This document shows, one piece after another, positions 8,498 through 16,923 of a stretch of DNA of 64,000 nt. Numbering within the stretch: the first letter of the stretch is position 1; each line of letters begins with the position of its first letter. This DNA is from an uncultured delta proteobacterium. GTDB taxonomy: Bacteria; Desulfobacterota; Syntrophia; Syntrophales; Smithellaceae. The stretch lies in assembly GCA_903907985.1 (NCBI GenBank), contig CAIVQG010000069.1:1-64000 (forward strand), read 5' to 3'. The position numbers were made by a program, and so were the translations under genes. The notes under the pieces are model-generated. The model was not told the DNA's origin and did no database searches. It saw only the letters and a list, made by a program, of their open reading frames with translations.

Positions 8498-9064
8498 ATG
8501 ATCGAAATCCGTTTTCACGGCCGGGGCGGCCAGGGGACGGTGGTTGCCACCATTTTATTGGCTAAAGCATTTTTCCAGGCAGGCTATCAGGTCCAAAGTT
8601 TCCCTTTTTTCGGGGTGGAGCGGCGTGGTGCACCTGTGGAAGCGTATGTCCGTCTGGATAAAAAAAAGATTCTCTTGCGAACTAACGTAACCGAACCTGA
8701 TCATGTGGCGGTTCAGGATCAGACCCTCCTGCATAGCATCAATATCACCAGGGGGCTGAAGCCTTCGGGTTGGATACTGATCAATAGCCCGACCCTGCCC
8801 GTTGATTTACAGCCTTTTACCGGTTTTCAGCTTGCCCATGTGGATGCCAACCGGATTGCCCTTCAGCGCCGTCTGGGGACGCGAACTCATCCCATAGTAA
8901 ATACCTCCATGATCGGCGCTTTTGCGCGAATGCTGGAGATGCCGCCGCTTGCAGCTATTGCGGAAGCGATTCGTGAAGATTTTCCGGTCGAAACAGAAGC
9001 AATGCGTAATATTGATGCGGCACAGGAAGCCTATGCCGAAGTAAATATTGTGGGCAGAATATGA
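8498..9064 (+). CDS. 2-oxoacid:acceptor oxidoreductase, gamma subunit
   Basis: The first catalytic-complex gene encodes the gamma domain (pyruvate/ketoisovalerate oxidoreductase family). The motif FHGRGGQGTVVATILLAKAF at the N-terminus and FFGVERRGAPVEAYVRLD are diagnostic. The start MIEIRFHG is used, with GATGAGGGTAAAG just upstream. An in-frame ATG 33 bases earlier overlaps the regulator gene and adds unrelated residues. The 188-residue length is normal. The subunit helps to bind CoA and assembles with the alpha, beta and ferredoxin-like subunits encoded immediately downstream. Confidence 0.92.
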   Translation: MIEIRFHGRGGQGTVVATILLAKAFFQAGYQVQSFPFFGVERRGAPVEAYVRLDKKKILLRTNVTEPDHVAVQDQTLLHSINITRGLKPSGWILINSPTLPVDLQPFTGFQLAHVDANRIALQRRLGTRTHPIVNTSMIGAFARMLEMPPLAAIAEAIREDFPVETEAMRNIDAAQEAYAEVNIVGRI

Positions 9065-9086
9065 TGAGAAGATCGGGGCAATGATT

Positions 9087-10832
9087 ATGAATAAATATGT
9101 AAATCCCGACAACTTATACATTGCGCGCAGCTATCTTACCACAGAGAGCAATAAAACAGGATCATGGCGGTTTTTGCGTCCGTGCTACGATGAAAAAACA
9201 GCGCCCTGCAGCATTGCCTGTCCGGCCGGAGAAGACATTCCCCGGATTGAGATGATGGCTACGCAGGGGCTGTTCAAGGAAGCATGGGAAAAGATTTTAA
9301 TCGAAAATCCCTTTCCCTCTGTATGCGGGCGTGTCTGCTTCCATCCCTGTGAGGGAAGCTGCAACCGGCGGGATTTCGATTCCGCCGTGGCCATTCACAG
9401 TCTCGAGCGATTTATTGCCGATACGGCCATCCGCTACGGCATATCCCCAGAGTTGGAAAAGAAACCTTCCCGAAAACAAAGAATTGCTATTGTCGGTGCC
9501 GGTACGGCGGGACTTGCGGCGGCATGGTTCCTCTCCCTGCTTGGTTATTCCTGTGATGTTTTTGAAGCGTCGTCTGAAGTCGGAGGAGTCCTGCGCTGGG
9601 GAATACCTCTATACCGTCTGCCGCTTTCTGCACTCAGACATGATATTAAGCAGATCACAGAGCTGGGAGTTGCCATATTTACAGGCAAAAAGGTGAGCAA
9701 GGAGATGCTTTCGGAACTGAAGAAAAAATATGATGCCGTCTTTATAGGTTGCGGTCATAGCCTTGGAATGCCGCTTTCTGTACCCGGTGAAAATCTGTCA
9801 GGGGTCAGTGAGGGATTAGAGTTCCTGCGGCAAATCCGGGATGGTAAGTCCCCGGTTTGTTCAGGCGTGACTGCAATTATTGGCGGCGGTAATACGGCTG
9901 TCGATGTGGCGCGCAGTGTTGTCCGTTTGGGAGGGAAAGCTTTGCTGCTTTATCGCCGACGCCGTCAGGACATGCCCGCTTTAGCACTGGAAGTGGAAAT
10001 GGCTCTGGAAGAGGGAGTAGAACTAGAGGAACTTGTAGCCCCGGCGGTAATATCAGAAGAAAATGGCAAAATATTACTGACACTGCAGGAGATGAAAGTT
10101 GAGGGAGAGGAATGTGGCAGGGACCGTGTTATTGCCGCTACAGGAAAAAACCGCCAGGTGCGGGTTGAACGGATTTTGAAAGCAATTGGTATGCAGGCAT
10201 CGGAGTCATGGCAGCAGGCAGACAGAACGGACAATGAAATATTGACACTGAGCCATAGTGTATTGGATAGCCGGGGTCGGGAAGCCGTCATGGTTTTGGG
10301 CGGAGACATAGTCAATAAGACGAAAAGTGTGGTAGATGCTGTTGCATCCGGTAAACAGGCAGCCCTAGCTCTGGATATTCTTTTTCAGGAAGGAATCGAA
10401 GCTGTCGTTCCAAAACTGCAGGCTTGTTTGGTTGGGCCGGGCTCATCCCTTTCCATGGAAATATTCATGGGCGGAGAGCGGCGGTTGAGAAATAAGCATG
10501 TGGTCAGCTATGAGGAAATCAACACCGATTATTTCCGGTTCAGCCCACGGGTAACACAGCCCAGGCTGCTCAAGGAAGAAAGGATACAATCTTTTGAAGA
10601 AATCGATCTGAAAATATCCGCCCATATGGCCATGAAAGAGGCGGAACGTTGTTTCAACTGCGGTCTCTGTAACCAGTGCGATAACTGTTTCATCTTTTGC
10701 CCGGACACGTCAGTGATCTTGGGTAGGGATCATCAGGGACGGCATATCAATTATGACTATTGCAAAGGATGCGGCCTTTGCGTGGTGGAATGTCCTCGTA
10801 ATGCCATGTCACTGGGGGAGGAAAAATCATGA
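9087..10832 (+). CDS. GltD-like FAD/NAD(P) oxidoreductase fused to a ferredoxin (delta) domain, oxidoreductase subunit
   Basis: Three modules are seen. The N-terminal Cys-rich domain (CSIACPAGEDIP ... CGRVCFHPCEGSCNR) is of the glutamate-synthase-small-subunit/dihydropyrimidine-dehydrogenase type and carries iron-sulfur clusters. The middle holds FAD and NAD(P) Rossmann motifs (IVGAGTAGLAAAW and IIGGGNTAVDVAR). The C-terminus is a two-cluster ferredoxin (CNQCDNCFIFCP and CKGCGLCVVECP) equivalent to the delta subunit of pyruvate oxidoreductase. The fusion links the 2-oxoacid oxidation site to an NAD(P)H/flavin site, as in NAD-linked phenylglyoxylate oxidoreductase. The ATG at 9087 is chosen because the GGGG at 9075-9078 is at better spacing than for the ATG at 9081. 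The stop overlaps the next start (ATGA). Confidence 0.88.
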   Translation: MNKYVNPDNLYIARSYLTTESNKTGSWRFLRPCYDEKTAPCSIACPAGEDIPRIEMMATQGLFKEAWEKILIENPFPSVCGRVCFHPCEGSCNRRDFDSAVAIHSLERFIADTAIRYGISPELEKKPSRKQRIAIVGAGTAGLAAAWFLSLLGYSCDVFEASSEVGGVLRWGIPLYRLPLSALRHDIKQITELGVAIFTGKKVSKEMLSELKKKYDAVFIGCGHSLGMPLSVPGENLSGVSEGLEFLRQIRDGKSPVCSGVTAIIGGGNTAVDVARSVVRLGGKALLLYRRRRQDMPALALEVEMALEEGVELEELVAPAVISEENGKILLTLQEMKVEGEECGRDRVIAATGKNRQVRVERILKAIGMQASESWQQADRTDNEILTLSHSVLDSRGREAVMVLGGDIVNKTKSVVDAVASGKQAALALDILFQEGIEAVVPKLQACLVGPGSSLSMEIFMGGERRLRNKHVVSYEEINTDYFRFSPRVTQPRLLKEERIQSFEEIDLKISAHMAMKEAERCFNCGLCNQCDNCFIFCPDTSVILGRDHQGRHINYDYCKGCGLCVVECPRNAMSLGEEKS

Positions 10833-11998
10833 AACGGGTACTGGAAGGAAGCCATGCCGTGGCGGAAGCGGTAAGGCTGGCAAAAGTTCAGGTTATTTCC
10901 GCCTATCCCATCACGCCGCAAACCCATATTGTGGAGATTCTGTCCCAATACTGTACCAACGGGACGATGAAGGCAAAATTTCTGCGGGTGGAAAGCGAAC
11001 ATTCCTGTATGGCCGCACTGATCGGAGCCCAGAGTGTAGGTGTAAGAACATTTACTGCCACATCCGGGCAGGGATTAGCCCTAATGCATGAGCTGCTGCA
11101 CTGGGCAGCCGGCGCGCGGCTTCCTATCGTTATGGCGGAAGTCAACCGGGCGCTTGCCCCGGGGTGGAATATATGGGTGGACCAGACTGATAGCCTGGCA
11201 CAACGCGATACAGGCTGGATACAAATGTACTGCGAAGACGGACAGGAAGTTCTCGACTCGACCATTCAGGCTTTTCTTCTTGCCGAAACGGTAAATTTGC
11301 CCGTGATGATCGTTTTGGACGCCTTCTACCTTTCGCATACCTATGAACCGGTCGATGTGCCCGAGCCGGAAGAAGTGGATAGATTTCTGCCTCCTTTTGC
11401 TCCGAAATTTCAACTGGACACGGCGCAACCATGCGCTTTCGGCTCTCTGGTTGGTCCCGGCGACTATATGGATATGCGTTATCAGATTGCTCTGGCCATG
11501 GATGATGCCCTGATTAGATTTGGCGATGTTGAAGATGCTTTTGCCGCGTTATTCAACCGGCGTTATGGGCCGGTTGAAGCGATTGATTGTGCTGATGCCG
11601 AAATTATCTTCATTACATCGGGAACAGTGACGAGCACCTGCCGCCTCGCCCTTCAGGAGTTAAGGGCACAGGGAGAAAAGGCGGGAATCTTGAAGATTAA
11701 ATTATTCCGGCCCTTTCCTGTCGACAGGATCCGGAAAGAACTGCAGGCGGCGAAGAAAATTGCCGTCATCGATCGGAATTTTTCCTTTGGTGCCAGCGGA
11801 ATCTTTGCCCAGGAATTGAGGGCAGCTCTTTGTAACACGCCTCGCCATCCTGTTGTATTCGGTTATGTGGCGGGCATCGGGGGACGGGACGTAACACCGG
11901 AGCTACTGAAGGAGATATACTGGCTGACGAAAAACAGCGAGGTTCCACAAAAGGAAAGTATCTGGATGGGCATACAAGAGGTGAAATATGCCGACTGA
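10829..11998 (+). CDS. 2-oxoacid:acceptor oxidoreductase, alpha subunit
   Basis: A 389-residue alpha subunit with the pyrimidine-binding domain (GSHAVAEAVRLAKVQVISAY then PITPQTHIVEILS) followed by RVESEHSCMAALIGAQSVG and a C-terminal transketolase-like domain (KIKLFRPFPVDRIRKEL). It overlaps the upstream gene by ATGA and the beta gene by 11 bases, so the four genes are one translationally coupled unit. Pyruvate, 2-oxoisovalerate, indolepyruvate and phenylglyoxylate enzymes share these motifs. The neighbouring liv operon favours a branched-chain or other amino-acid-derived 2-oxoacid, but this is inference. Confidence 0.92.
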   Translation: MKRVLEGSHAVAEAVRLAKVQVISAYPITPQTHIVEILSQYCTNGTMKAKFLRVESEHSCMAALIGAQSVGVRTFTATSGQGLALMHELLHWAAGARLPIVMAEVNRALAPGWNIWVDQTDSLAQRDTGWIQMYCEDGQEVLDSTIQAFLLAETVNLPVMIVLDAFYLSHTYEPVDVPEPEEVDRFLPPFAPKFQLDTAQPCAFGSLVGPGDYMDMRYQIALAMDDALIRFGDVEDAFAALFNRRYGPVEAIDCADAEIIFITSGTVTSTCRLALQELRAQGEKAGILKIKLFRPFPVDRIRKELQAAKKIAVIDRNFSFGASGIFAQELRAALCNTPRHPVVFGYVAGIGGRDVTPELLKEIYWLTKNSEVPQKESIWMGIQEVKYAD

Positions 11999-12869
11999 TG
12001 TTTTAGACCGGGAATTGGTTCATTCGGGACATGTAGGATGTCCCGGCTGTGGGGCTACGATTGCCATGCGTTTTGTGCTCAAAGCGCTGGGAGAAAAGAC
12101 CATTATGGTTCTGCCTGCATGTTGCTGGTCAGTGATTGCCGGGCCATATCCGCAATCAGCATTAAAGATTCCCGTGCTCCATGCGGCTTTTGAAACCGGC
12201 GGAGCAACGGCCACCGGGGTGCGAGCCGCCTTGGACATGAAGGGCGACACAGAAACAACTGTGCTCACGTGGGCGGGTGATGGCGGAACTTTTGATATTG
12301 GTTTTCAGTCACTCTCCGGTGCCGTAGAGCGCGACGAGAATTTCATTTATGTTTGCTATGACAATGAGGCCTATATGAATACAGGCGTTCAGCGCAGTTC
12401 TTCCACACCTTACGGTGCCTGGACGACTACGACAACAGGTAAGGACTGGAAAAAACTACGGAAGAAAAATATAGTTGAGGCGCTGGTAGCTCACCGGATT
12501 CCCTATGCGGCCACAGCCAGTATCGCCTTTCCCGAAGACTTGCTCCGCAAAGCTCAGAAGGCAAAAAATATGAAGGGGTCCAGGTTTCTGCACATTTATG
12601 CGAGTTGCCCTACGGGCTGGCGCATTCCCTCGGAGATGTCTATTAAGATTGCCCGAATGGCAGTTCAGACAAATATCTTCCCTTTATATGAAGTGGAAGA
12701 AGGCCTTAGATATACCATCAATTACAGACCAAAGGAATATCTTGTGCGGGAGTATTTCCGGCTCCAGGGACGCTTCAAGCATCTAACTGAAAAGGATCTT
12801 GACCAGATCCAGCAGATGGTCAACGAAGACTGGGAATTGCTTCTGCGCAAAGCCGGTGAACACGTTTAA
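11988..12869 (+). CDS. 2-oxoacid:acceptor oxidoreductase, beta (TPP-binding) subunit
   Basis: Thiamine-diphosphate subunit of 293 residues. The N-terminal GHVGCPGCGATIA and LPACCWS supply the cysteines that bind a 4Fe-4S cluster. WAGDGGTFDIGFQSLSGAVE followed by CYDNEAYMNTG is the TPP/Mg motif. It ends the operon, and no gene for a separate ferredoxin follows. The protein catalyses decarboxylation of the 2-oxoacid on TPP and passes electrons to the cluster-containing subunit encoded two genes upstream. Confidence 0.93.
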   Translation: MPTDVLDRELVHSGHVGCPGCGATIAMRFVLKALGEKTIMVLPACCWSVIAGPYPQSALKIPVLHAAFETGGATATGVRAALDMKGDTETTVLTWAGDGGTFDIGFQSLSGAVERDENFIYVCYDNEAYMNTGVQRSSSTPYGAWTTTTTGKDWKKLRKKNIVEALVAHRIPYAATASIAFPEDLLRKAQKAKNMKGSRFLHIYASCPTGWRIPSEMSIKIARMAVQTNIFPLYEVEEGLRYTINYRPKEYLVREYFRLQGRFKHLTEKDLDQIQQMVNEDWELLLRKAGEHV

Positions 12870-13069
12870 AATGATGATAAAATAATGGTTATCGATTGAT
12901 TATGGGAACAACCTTCTCTGAATTTATGATTAAAATAAAGGAACTGGGGAGCAGAATACGCTTTTTAGAATTATGTTGACACAGAAAACTCCAATCCTTT
13001 ATACTCCAATTATACTACATATTAACAGCGGCAGATTTATAGCGCATAATTTATCACTAGACTGAGCCG

Positions 13070-13165
13070 CCGTTCAAAAACAGCCCGAGCATAAATTATT
13101 GCAAACGGCATAAGGAACCGTAACGAAATAGAGAAAAAGAACAGATAATTTCGTAACGGCTCCTA
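13070..13165 (+). repeat. Intergenic MITE-like repeat, copy A
   Basis: First of four related repeats. It begins CCGTTCAAAAACA, contains CGGCATAAGGAACCG and TAACGAAAT, and ends ATTTCGTAACGGCTCCTA. Bases 13113-13129 and 13148-13164 form a hairpin of 17 positions with 2 mismatches. The left part is the most degenerate of the four. It lies in the 357-base gap between the oxidoreductase operon and cstA, which holds no gene. Confidence 0.75.
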
Positions 13166-13226
13166 CACTGGTTTTTTCTTTCACTTTTAATTTTTCTACT
13201 GAAAACTTGAAAAAGGAGGAAGGGAT

Positions 13227-15038
13227 ATGAATGCAGTGACTCTTGTATTTGTTTCATTGTGCGTTTTTGCAATTGCTTATCGGTTCTACGGTCTATTTAT
13301 TGCCAATAAAGTCTTGGGCCTCAAGCCGGAAGTGGCCACACCAGCCATTGCTATGGCTGACGGCCACGATTATGTTAAAACCAACAAGTTCGTGCTCTTT
13401 GGTCATCATTTCGCAGCCATTGCTGCTGCCGGCCCCTTGCTTGGTCCGGTGCTGGCTGCCCAATTCGGCTATTTGCCCGGCGCTCTCTGGATAATTATCG
13501 GTTGTGTCTTGGCCGGAGCCGTGCACGATATGGTTGTTCTTTTTGCCTCAGTAAGGCATAAGGGGCAGAGTCTTTCCAAGATAGCAGAAAGCGAAATTGG
13601 CAAAGCTGCCGGCGCTGTTGCTTCCGTAGCTTTTCTCTTTATTCTGATTTTAACACTTGCCGGTCTTTCCATTGCCGTTGTTAATGCTATGTTTGAAAGT
13701 GCTTGGGGAACTTTTACCGTTTTTGCTACTATGCCGATTGCTTTCCTGATGGGAATCTACATGTACAAAATACGCCCCGGTGATGTAAAAGGCGCCAGCA
13801 TTATGGGTGTAGTCCTGCTTTTTATAGCTATTCTCGTCGGACCTTATGTTGCGGCCAGCCCAACATGGTCGTCAATATTTACTCTTTCGAAAAAACAAAT
13901 TTCTGTGATTATTCCTATTTACGGATTTATTGCTTCGGTGCTTCCGGTATGGATGCTTTTATGTCCGCGTGACTATCTTTCTACTTACTTGAAAATCGGG
14001 ACAATTGTGATGCTGGCTGCCGGAATATTCATTGTCCGTCCTGATTTTCAGATGGCTGCATTAACGCCATATATCCATGGCGGAGGGCCGGTGATTCCCG
14101 GGCCCGTATATCCATTCGTTATGATAACGATAGCCTGCGGAGCGCTTTCCGGTTTTCATGCCATCATTGGTTCGGGAACAACACCAAAAATGATTGGTAA
14201 CGAACGCGATATTCTATTTATCGGTTATGGTGCCATGTTAGTTGAAGGATTCGTTGCCATCATGGCCTTAGTTGCAGCCTGTGTGCTGGTACCGGCAGAC
14301 TATTTCGCCATTAATGCGGCACCGGCGGCCTTTGCCAAGCTGGGAATTGCACCTGTTAACCTGCCCGACTTAGCCGCGCAGGTCGGTGAAAAATTACAGG
14401 GCAGGCCGGGCGGCGCAGTGTCACTGGCTGTCGGCATGGCTTATATTTTTTCCGCTGTGCCCTTCATGAAAGGCTTGATGTCTTACTGGTATCATTTTGT
14501 TATTATGTTTGAAGCGGTATTTATTTTAACGGCTGTGGACACCGGAACACGTGTTGGCCGGTTCCTCCTACAGGAAATGATTGGCAGAGTTATCCCGAAA
14601 TTTAATGAAAAACGCTGGATTCCCGGCATCGTCATAACCAGCTTCCTGTTCACCGGCTCCTGGGGCTATCTGGTCTATACCGGAGATATTGCCACAATCT
14701 GGCCGTTGTTTGGTATGAGCAATCAGCTTCTTGCCGCCAGTGCTTTAATAATCGGGACAACTATGCTGCTGAGGATGGGAAAACTGAAGTATGCATGGAT
14801 AACCGCTGTACCGGGAATTATTATGGCTGTTACAACCTTATATGCCGGCTATCTGAACATCACTACGAACTATTTGCCCGGCGGGAAATATCTGCTTGCC
14901 GTGCTCTCGGTCATTGTGATGGTTCTGATCATTATTGTCTTATTCGCCGCTGCAAAACGCTGTTATGATCTTCTGCAGATGAAGAATCCGGTGAAAGACA
15001 GGTATGGTGATTTTGTGCTGGAAGTAGTCAAAGAATGA
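13227..15038 (+). CDS. cstA: Carbon starvation protein CstA family transporter
   Basis: A 603-residue polytopic membrane protein with the CstA start (VFVSLCVFAIAYRFYGLFIA), the signature FGHHFAAIAAAGPLLGPVLA and GALSGFHAIIGSGTTPKM. About 16 hydrophobic segments can be counted. CstA/BtsT proteins import peptides or pyruvate when carbon is short. This version is shorter than the E. coli form (about 700) and matches the compact type. A strong AAAGGAGGAAGG precedes the ATG. The universal stress protein gene follows 29 bases later, suggesting a starvation-linked operon. Confidence 0.93.
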   Translation: MNAVTLVFVSLCVFAIAYRFYGLFIANKVLGLKPEVATPAIAMADGHDYVKTNKFVLFGHHFAAIAAAGPLLGPVLAAQFGYLPGALWIIIGCVLAGAVHDMVVLFASVRHKGQSLSKIAESEIGKAAGAVASVAFLFILILTLAGLSIAVVNAMFESAWGTFTVFATMPIAFLMGIYMYKIRPGDVKGASIMGVVLLFIAILVGPYVAASPTWSSIFTLSKKQISVIIPIYGFIASVLPVWMLLCPRDYLSTYLKIGTIVMLAAGIFIVRPDFQMAALTPYIHGGGPVIPGPVYPFVMITIACGALSGFHAIIGSGTTPKMIGNERDILFIGYGAMLVEGFVAIMALVAACVLVPADYFAINAAPAAFAKLGIAPVNLPDLAAQVGEKLQGRPGGAVSLAVGMAYIFSAVPFMKGLMSYWYHFVIMFEAVFILTAVDTGTRVGRFLLQEMIGRVIPKFNEKRWIPGIVITSFLFTGSWGYLVYTGDIATIWPLFGMSNQLLAASALIIGTTMLLRMGKLKYAWITAVPGIIMAVTTLYAGYLNITTNYLPGGKYLLAVLSVIVMVLIIIVLFAAAKRCYDLLQMKNPVKDRYGDFVLEVVKE

Positions 15039-15067
15039 GAACAGCTCAATAATAGAGGGGAGGAGCT

Positions 15068-15571
15068 ATGGAAATAAATAAAATAGTTTTTGCGACAGAT
15101 TTTTCCGCCGGTTCTAATTATACGGCGCCTTATGCGGCGGAAATGGCCCGCAAGTTTAGTGCAAAGCTCTATGTCATTCATGTCATTCAGGACACAGAAA
15201 AAATGACATCCTGGTATGCTCCCAAAGTTAACATGAAAGAGCTGGAAAAGGCCATGGAGGAAAAATCACAAAAGGAGCTGCAATTATGCTGCACAACAGG
15301 GTTTGGTGATTATAAAAACGTCGAATACCATTTGCTGAAAGGCGCTCCCTATGAACAGATATTGAAGTTTCAGCAGGATAACAAAGCAGACTTGATTGTA
15401 ATCGGTACCGTCGGCGGACACAATACCGGCAAGAAAAATGTGTTTGGCAGCACGGCAGACAGGGTCGTAAAAAAAGCCCTCTGCCCCGTATTAACGGTTT
15501 CACTGCCCGCTAACGAAGCAGCAGAAAGTACCGATCCCCGGTTGTGCAGTAGCGGAGAAATAAGATTGTAA
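15068..15571 (+). CDS. Universal stress protein, UspA family, ATP-binding type
   Basis: A single Usp domain in 167 residues, starting INKIVFATDFSAGSNYTAPY. The C-terminal nucleotide loop follows the G-2x-G-9x-G-S pattern (GTVGGHNTGKKNVFGST), so the protein should bind ATP like the MJ0577 class. The last 20 residues extend past the fold. AGGGGAGGAG precedes the ATG. It follows cstA closely and is ended by a hairpin at 15582-15619, so the two genes are probably co-expressed under starvation. Confidence 0.92.
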   Translation: MEINKIVFATDFSAGSNYTAPYAAEMARKFSAKLYVIHVIQDTEKMTSWYAPKVNMKELEKAMEEKSQKELQLCCTTGFGDYKNVEYHLLKGAPYEQILKFQQDNKADLIVIGTVGGHNTGKKNVFGSTADRVVKKALCPVLTVSLPANEAAESTDPRLCSSGEIRL

Positions 15572-15581
15572 CGATTAAGTC

Positions 15582-15619
15582 ACAAGGAGGGCGGTGGTTA
15601 AATAGCCTGCCCTCCTTGT
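15582..15619 (+). terminator. Hairpin terminator after the uspA-type gene
   Basis: Perfect 11-bp stem ACAAGGAGGGC/GCCCTCCTTGT with a 16-base loop, 10 bases after the stop. The run after it (AAAATATT) is a poor U-tract, so it may be an mRNA-stabilising or factor-dependent end rather than a classic terminator. Confidence 0.55.
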
Positions 15620-15679
15620 AAAATATTGCCGGAGCAAATACAGGCTCAGAGACGGCATTAAAGCAAGCGGGAATAAAAT

Positions 15680-15889
15680 ATGGGATGTTGTGAATTTGAA
15701 TTACTGGAATTAAGTCAGTATCGGGTTGTGTCAAAGGTAAAAAATCAGCATAGGACTAAAAACTTTCGCGACAAAATACGCTGCTGTCAGTGCAACGAAA
15801 TAATCAAACATGAATTTTTGAAAAAAAATATCCTTGGATTTGCCGTGCGAATCAACTGCCCTGGTTGCGGCTGGAAATTTGAAGGGTAG
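15680..15889 (+). CDS. Small zinc-ribbon-like protein, unknown function
   Basis: 69 residues with CC at 3-4, CCQC around residue 35 and NCPGCGWKF at the end, which gives a CxxC...CxxC arrangement able to bind zinc. The last part resembles short zinc ribbons used in nucleic-acid or protein contacts. AGCGGGAA lies about 8 bases before the ATG. No family name is recognised. It sits between the uspA-type gene and the 2-hydroxyacid dehydrogenase in the same direction, 42 bases ahead of the latter. Confidence 0.5.
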   Translation: MGCCEFELLELSQYRVVSKVKNQHRTKNFRDKIRCCQCNEIIKHEFLKKNILGFAVRINCPGCGWKFEG

Positions 15890-15930
15890 TATAGATGATA
15901 TGCTCGTAAGAACAAGGAATGGTGACCAGG

Positions 15931-16881
15931 ATGAAAAAGCCAATTAAAATAGTGTTTCTGGATACCGTAACGGTTGGTGAAGCGGATAACCTCCCGGCTA
16001 TTCAAGCGCAGGGAGAGTATGACGGCTACACGTTCACTCTACCGCAGGAGCGCATTGAGCGCATAAAAGGGCATAATGTCGTCCTCACGAACAAAGTGGT
16101 TATTGACCGCGAAGTGATTGATGAATGCCCCGGGATTGAACTGATCTGCGTCGTCGCCACTGGCATGAATAATATTGATCTGGAATATGCCGCTGAAAAA
16201 GGAATTACCGTAAAAAATGTCGCCGGATATTCTACCGAATCGGTGACCCAGAGCACTTTTTCCATGCTCTTCTATTTATTACACAGCAGCGCCTACTATG
16301 ATAACTACGTCAAATCAGGAGCGTACGCCAGAAGCTTGGTGTTCACACACCTGGACCGTGTGTTCTGGGAATTAAAAAACAAGCTCTTCGGGATTATTGG
16401 AATGGGAACCATCGGCAAAAGAATCGCCCAGGTCGCCGAAGCTTTTGGCGCACGTGTTGCGTATTACTCGACATCGGGGAAAAACCTGGAAGGGACAGGC
16501 TACCCGCATCTGCCGCTCGATGAATTGTTGAGCACTGCCGATGTAGTATCCATTCACTGCCCACTGAACATTGATACGCGTAATTTGCTTAACGAAGCCC
16601 GGATTCAACTGATGAAACCATCAGCTTTTCTGCTGAATATGGGCAGGGGAGGTATTGTGGATGAACTGGCCCTGGCGCGGGCCATCGATGACAATCGCAT
16701 TGCCGGAGCAGCAATGGACGTGTTGTCTGCCGAGCCGATTTTCGGTGATAACCCCCTTCTGGCGGTTCGCAATCGCCATAAGCTTTTCATTACACCGCAC
16801 ATTGCCTGGGCAAGCAGGGAAGCCAGACATTTGCTGATAAAAATAACGGCCGAAAATATCCGCAGTCATTTTGCGAAATAG
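15931..16881 (+). CDS. D-isomer-specific 2-hydroxyacid dehydrogenase (glycerate/hydroxypyruvate type)
   Basis: An NAD-dependent oxidoreductase of about 316 residues. The nucleotide fold carries FGIIGMGTIGKRIAQVAEAF. The catalytic Arg lies in NMGRGGIVDE, the acidic residue in DVLSAEPI and the His in ITPHIAWAS, so all three active-site residues of the family are present. The sequence is nearest to glycerate dehydrogenase/hydroxypyruvate reductase (HprA-like), but the substrate cannot be fixed. The start at 15931 is preferred because AAGGA lies 12 bases upstream. An ATG at 15919 is almost touching it. The tandem flavodoxin gene follows after 42 bases, probably in one transcript. Confidence 0.88.
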   Translation: MKKPIKIVFLDTVTVGEADNLPAIQAQGEYDGYTFTLPQERIERIKGHNVVLTNKVVIDREVIDECPGIELICVVATGMNNIDLEYAAEKGITVKNVAGYSTESVTQSTFSMLFYLLHSSAYYDNYVKSGAYARSLVFTHLDRVFWELKNKLFGIIGMGTIGKRIAQVAEAFGARVAYYSTSGKNLEGTGYPHLPLDELLSTADVVSIHCPLNIDTRNLLNEARIQLMKPSAFLLNMGRGGIVDELALARAIDDNRIAGAAMDVLSAEPIFGDNPLLAVRNRHKLFITPHIAWASREARHLLIKITAENIRSHFAK

Positions 16882-16923
16882 CAGATTTAAGTTATCTCAT
16901 TATACAAAGGAAGGGTAAAGTCC

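Noticed and set aside
9048-9086. Upstream start for the GltD-like subunit
   Set aside because: It overlaps the gamma-subunit gene and adds a non-conserved stretch; the internal ATG has a suitable GGGG upstream.
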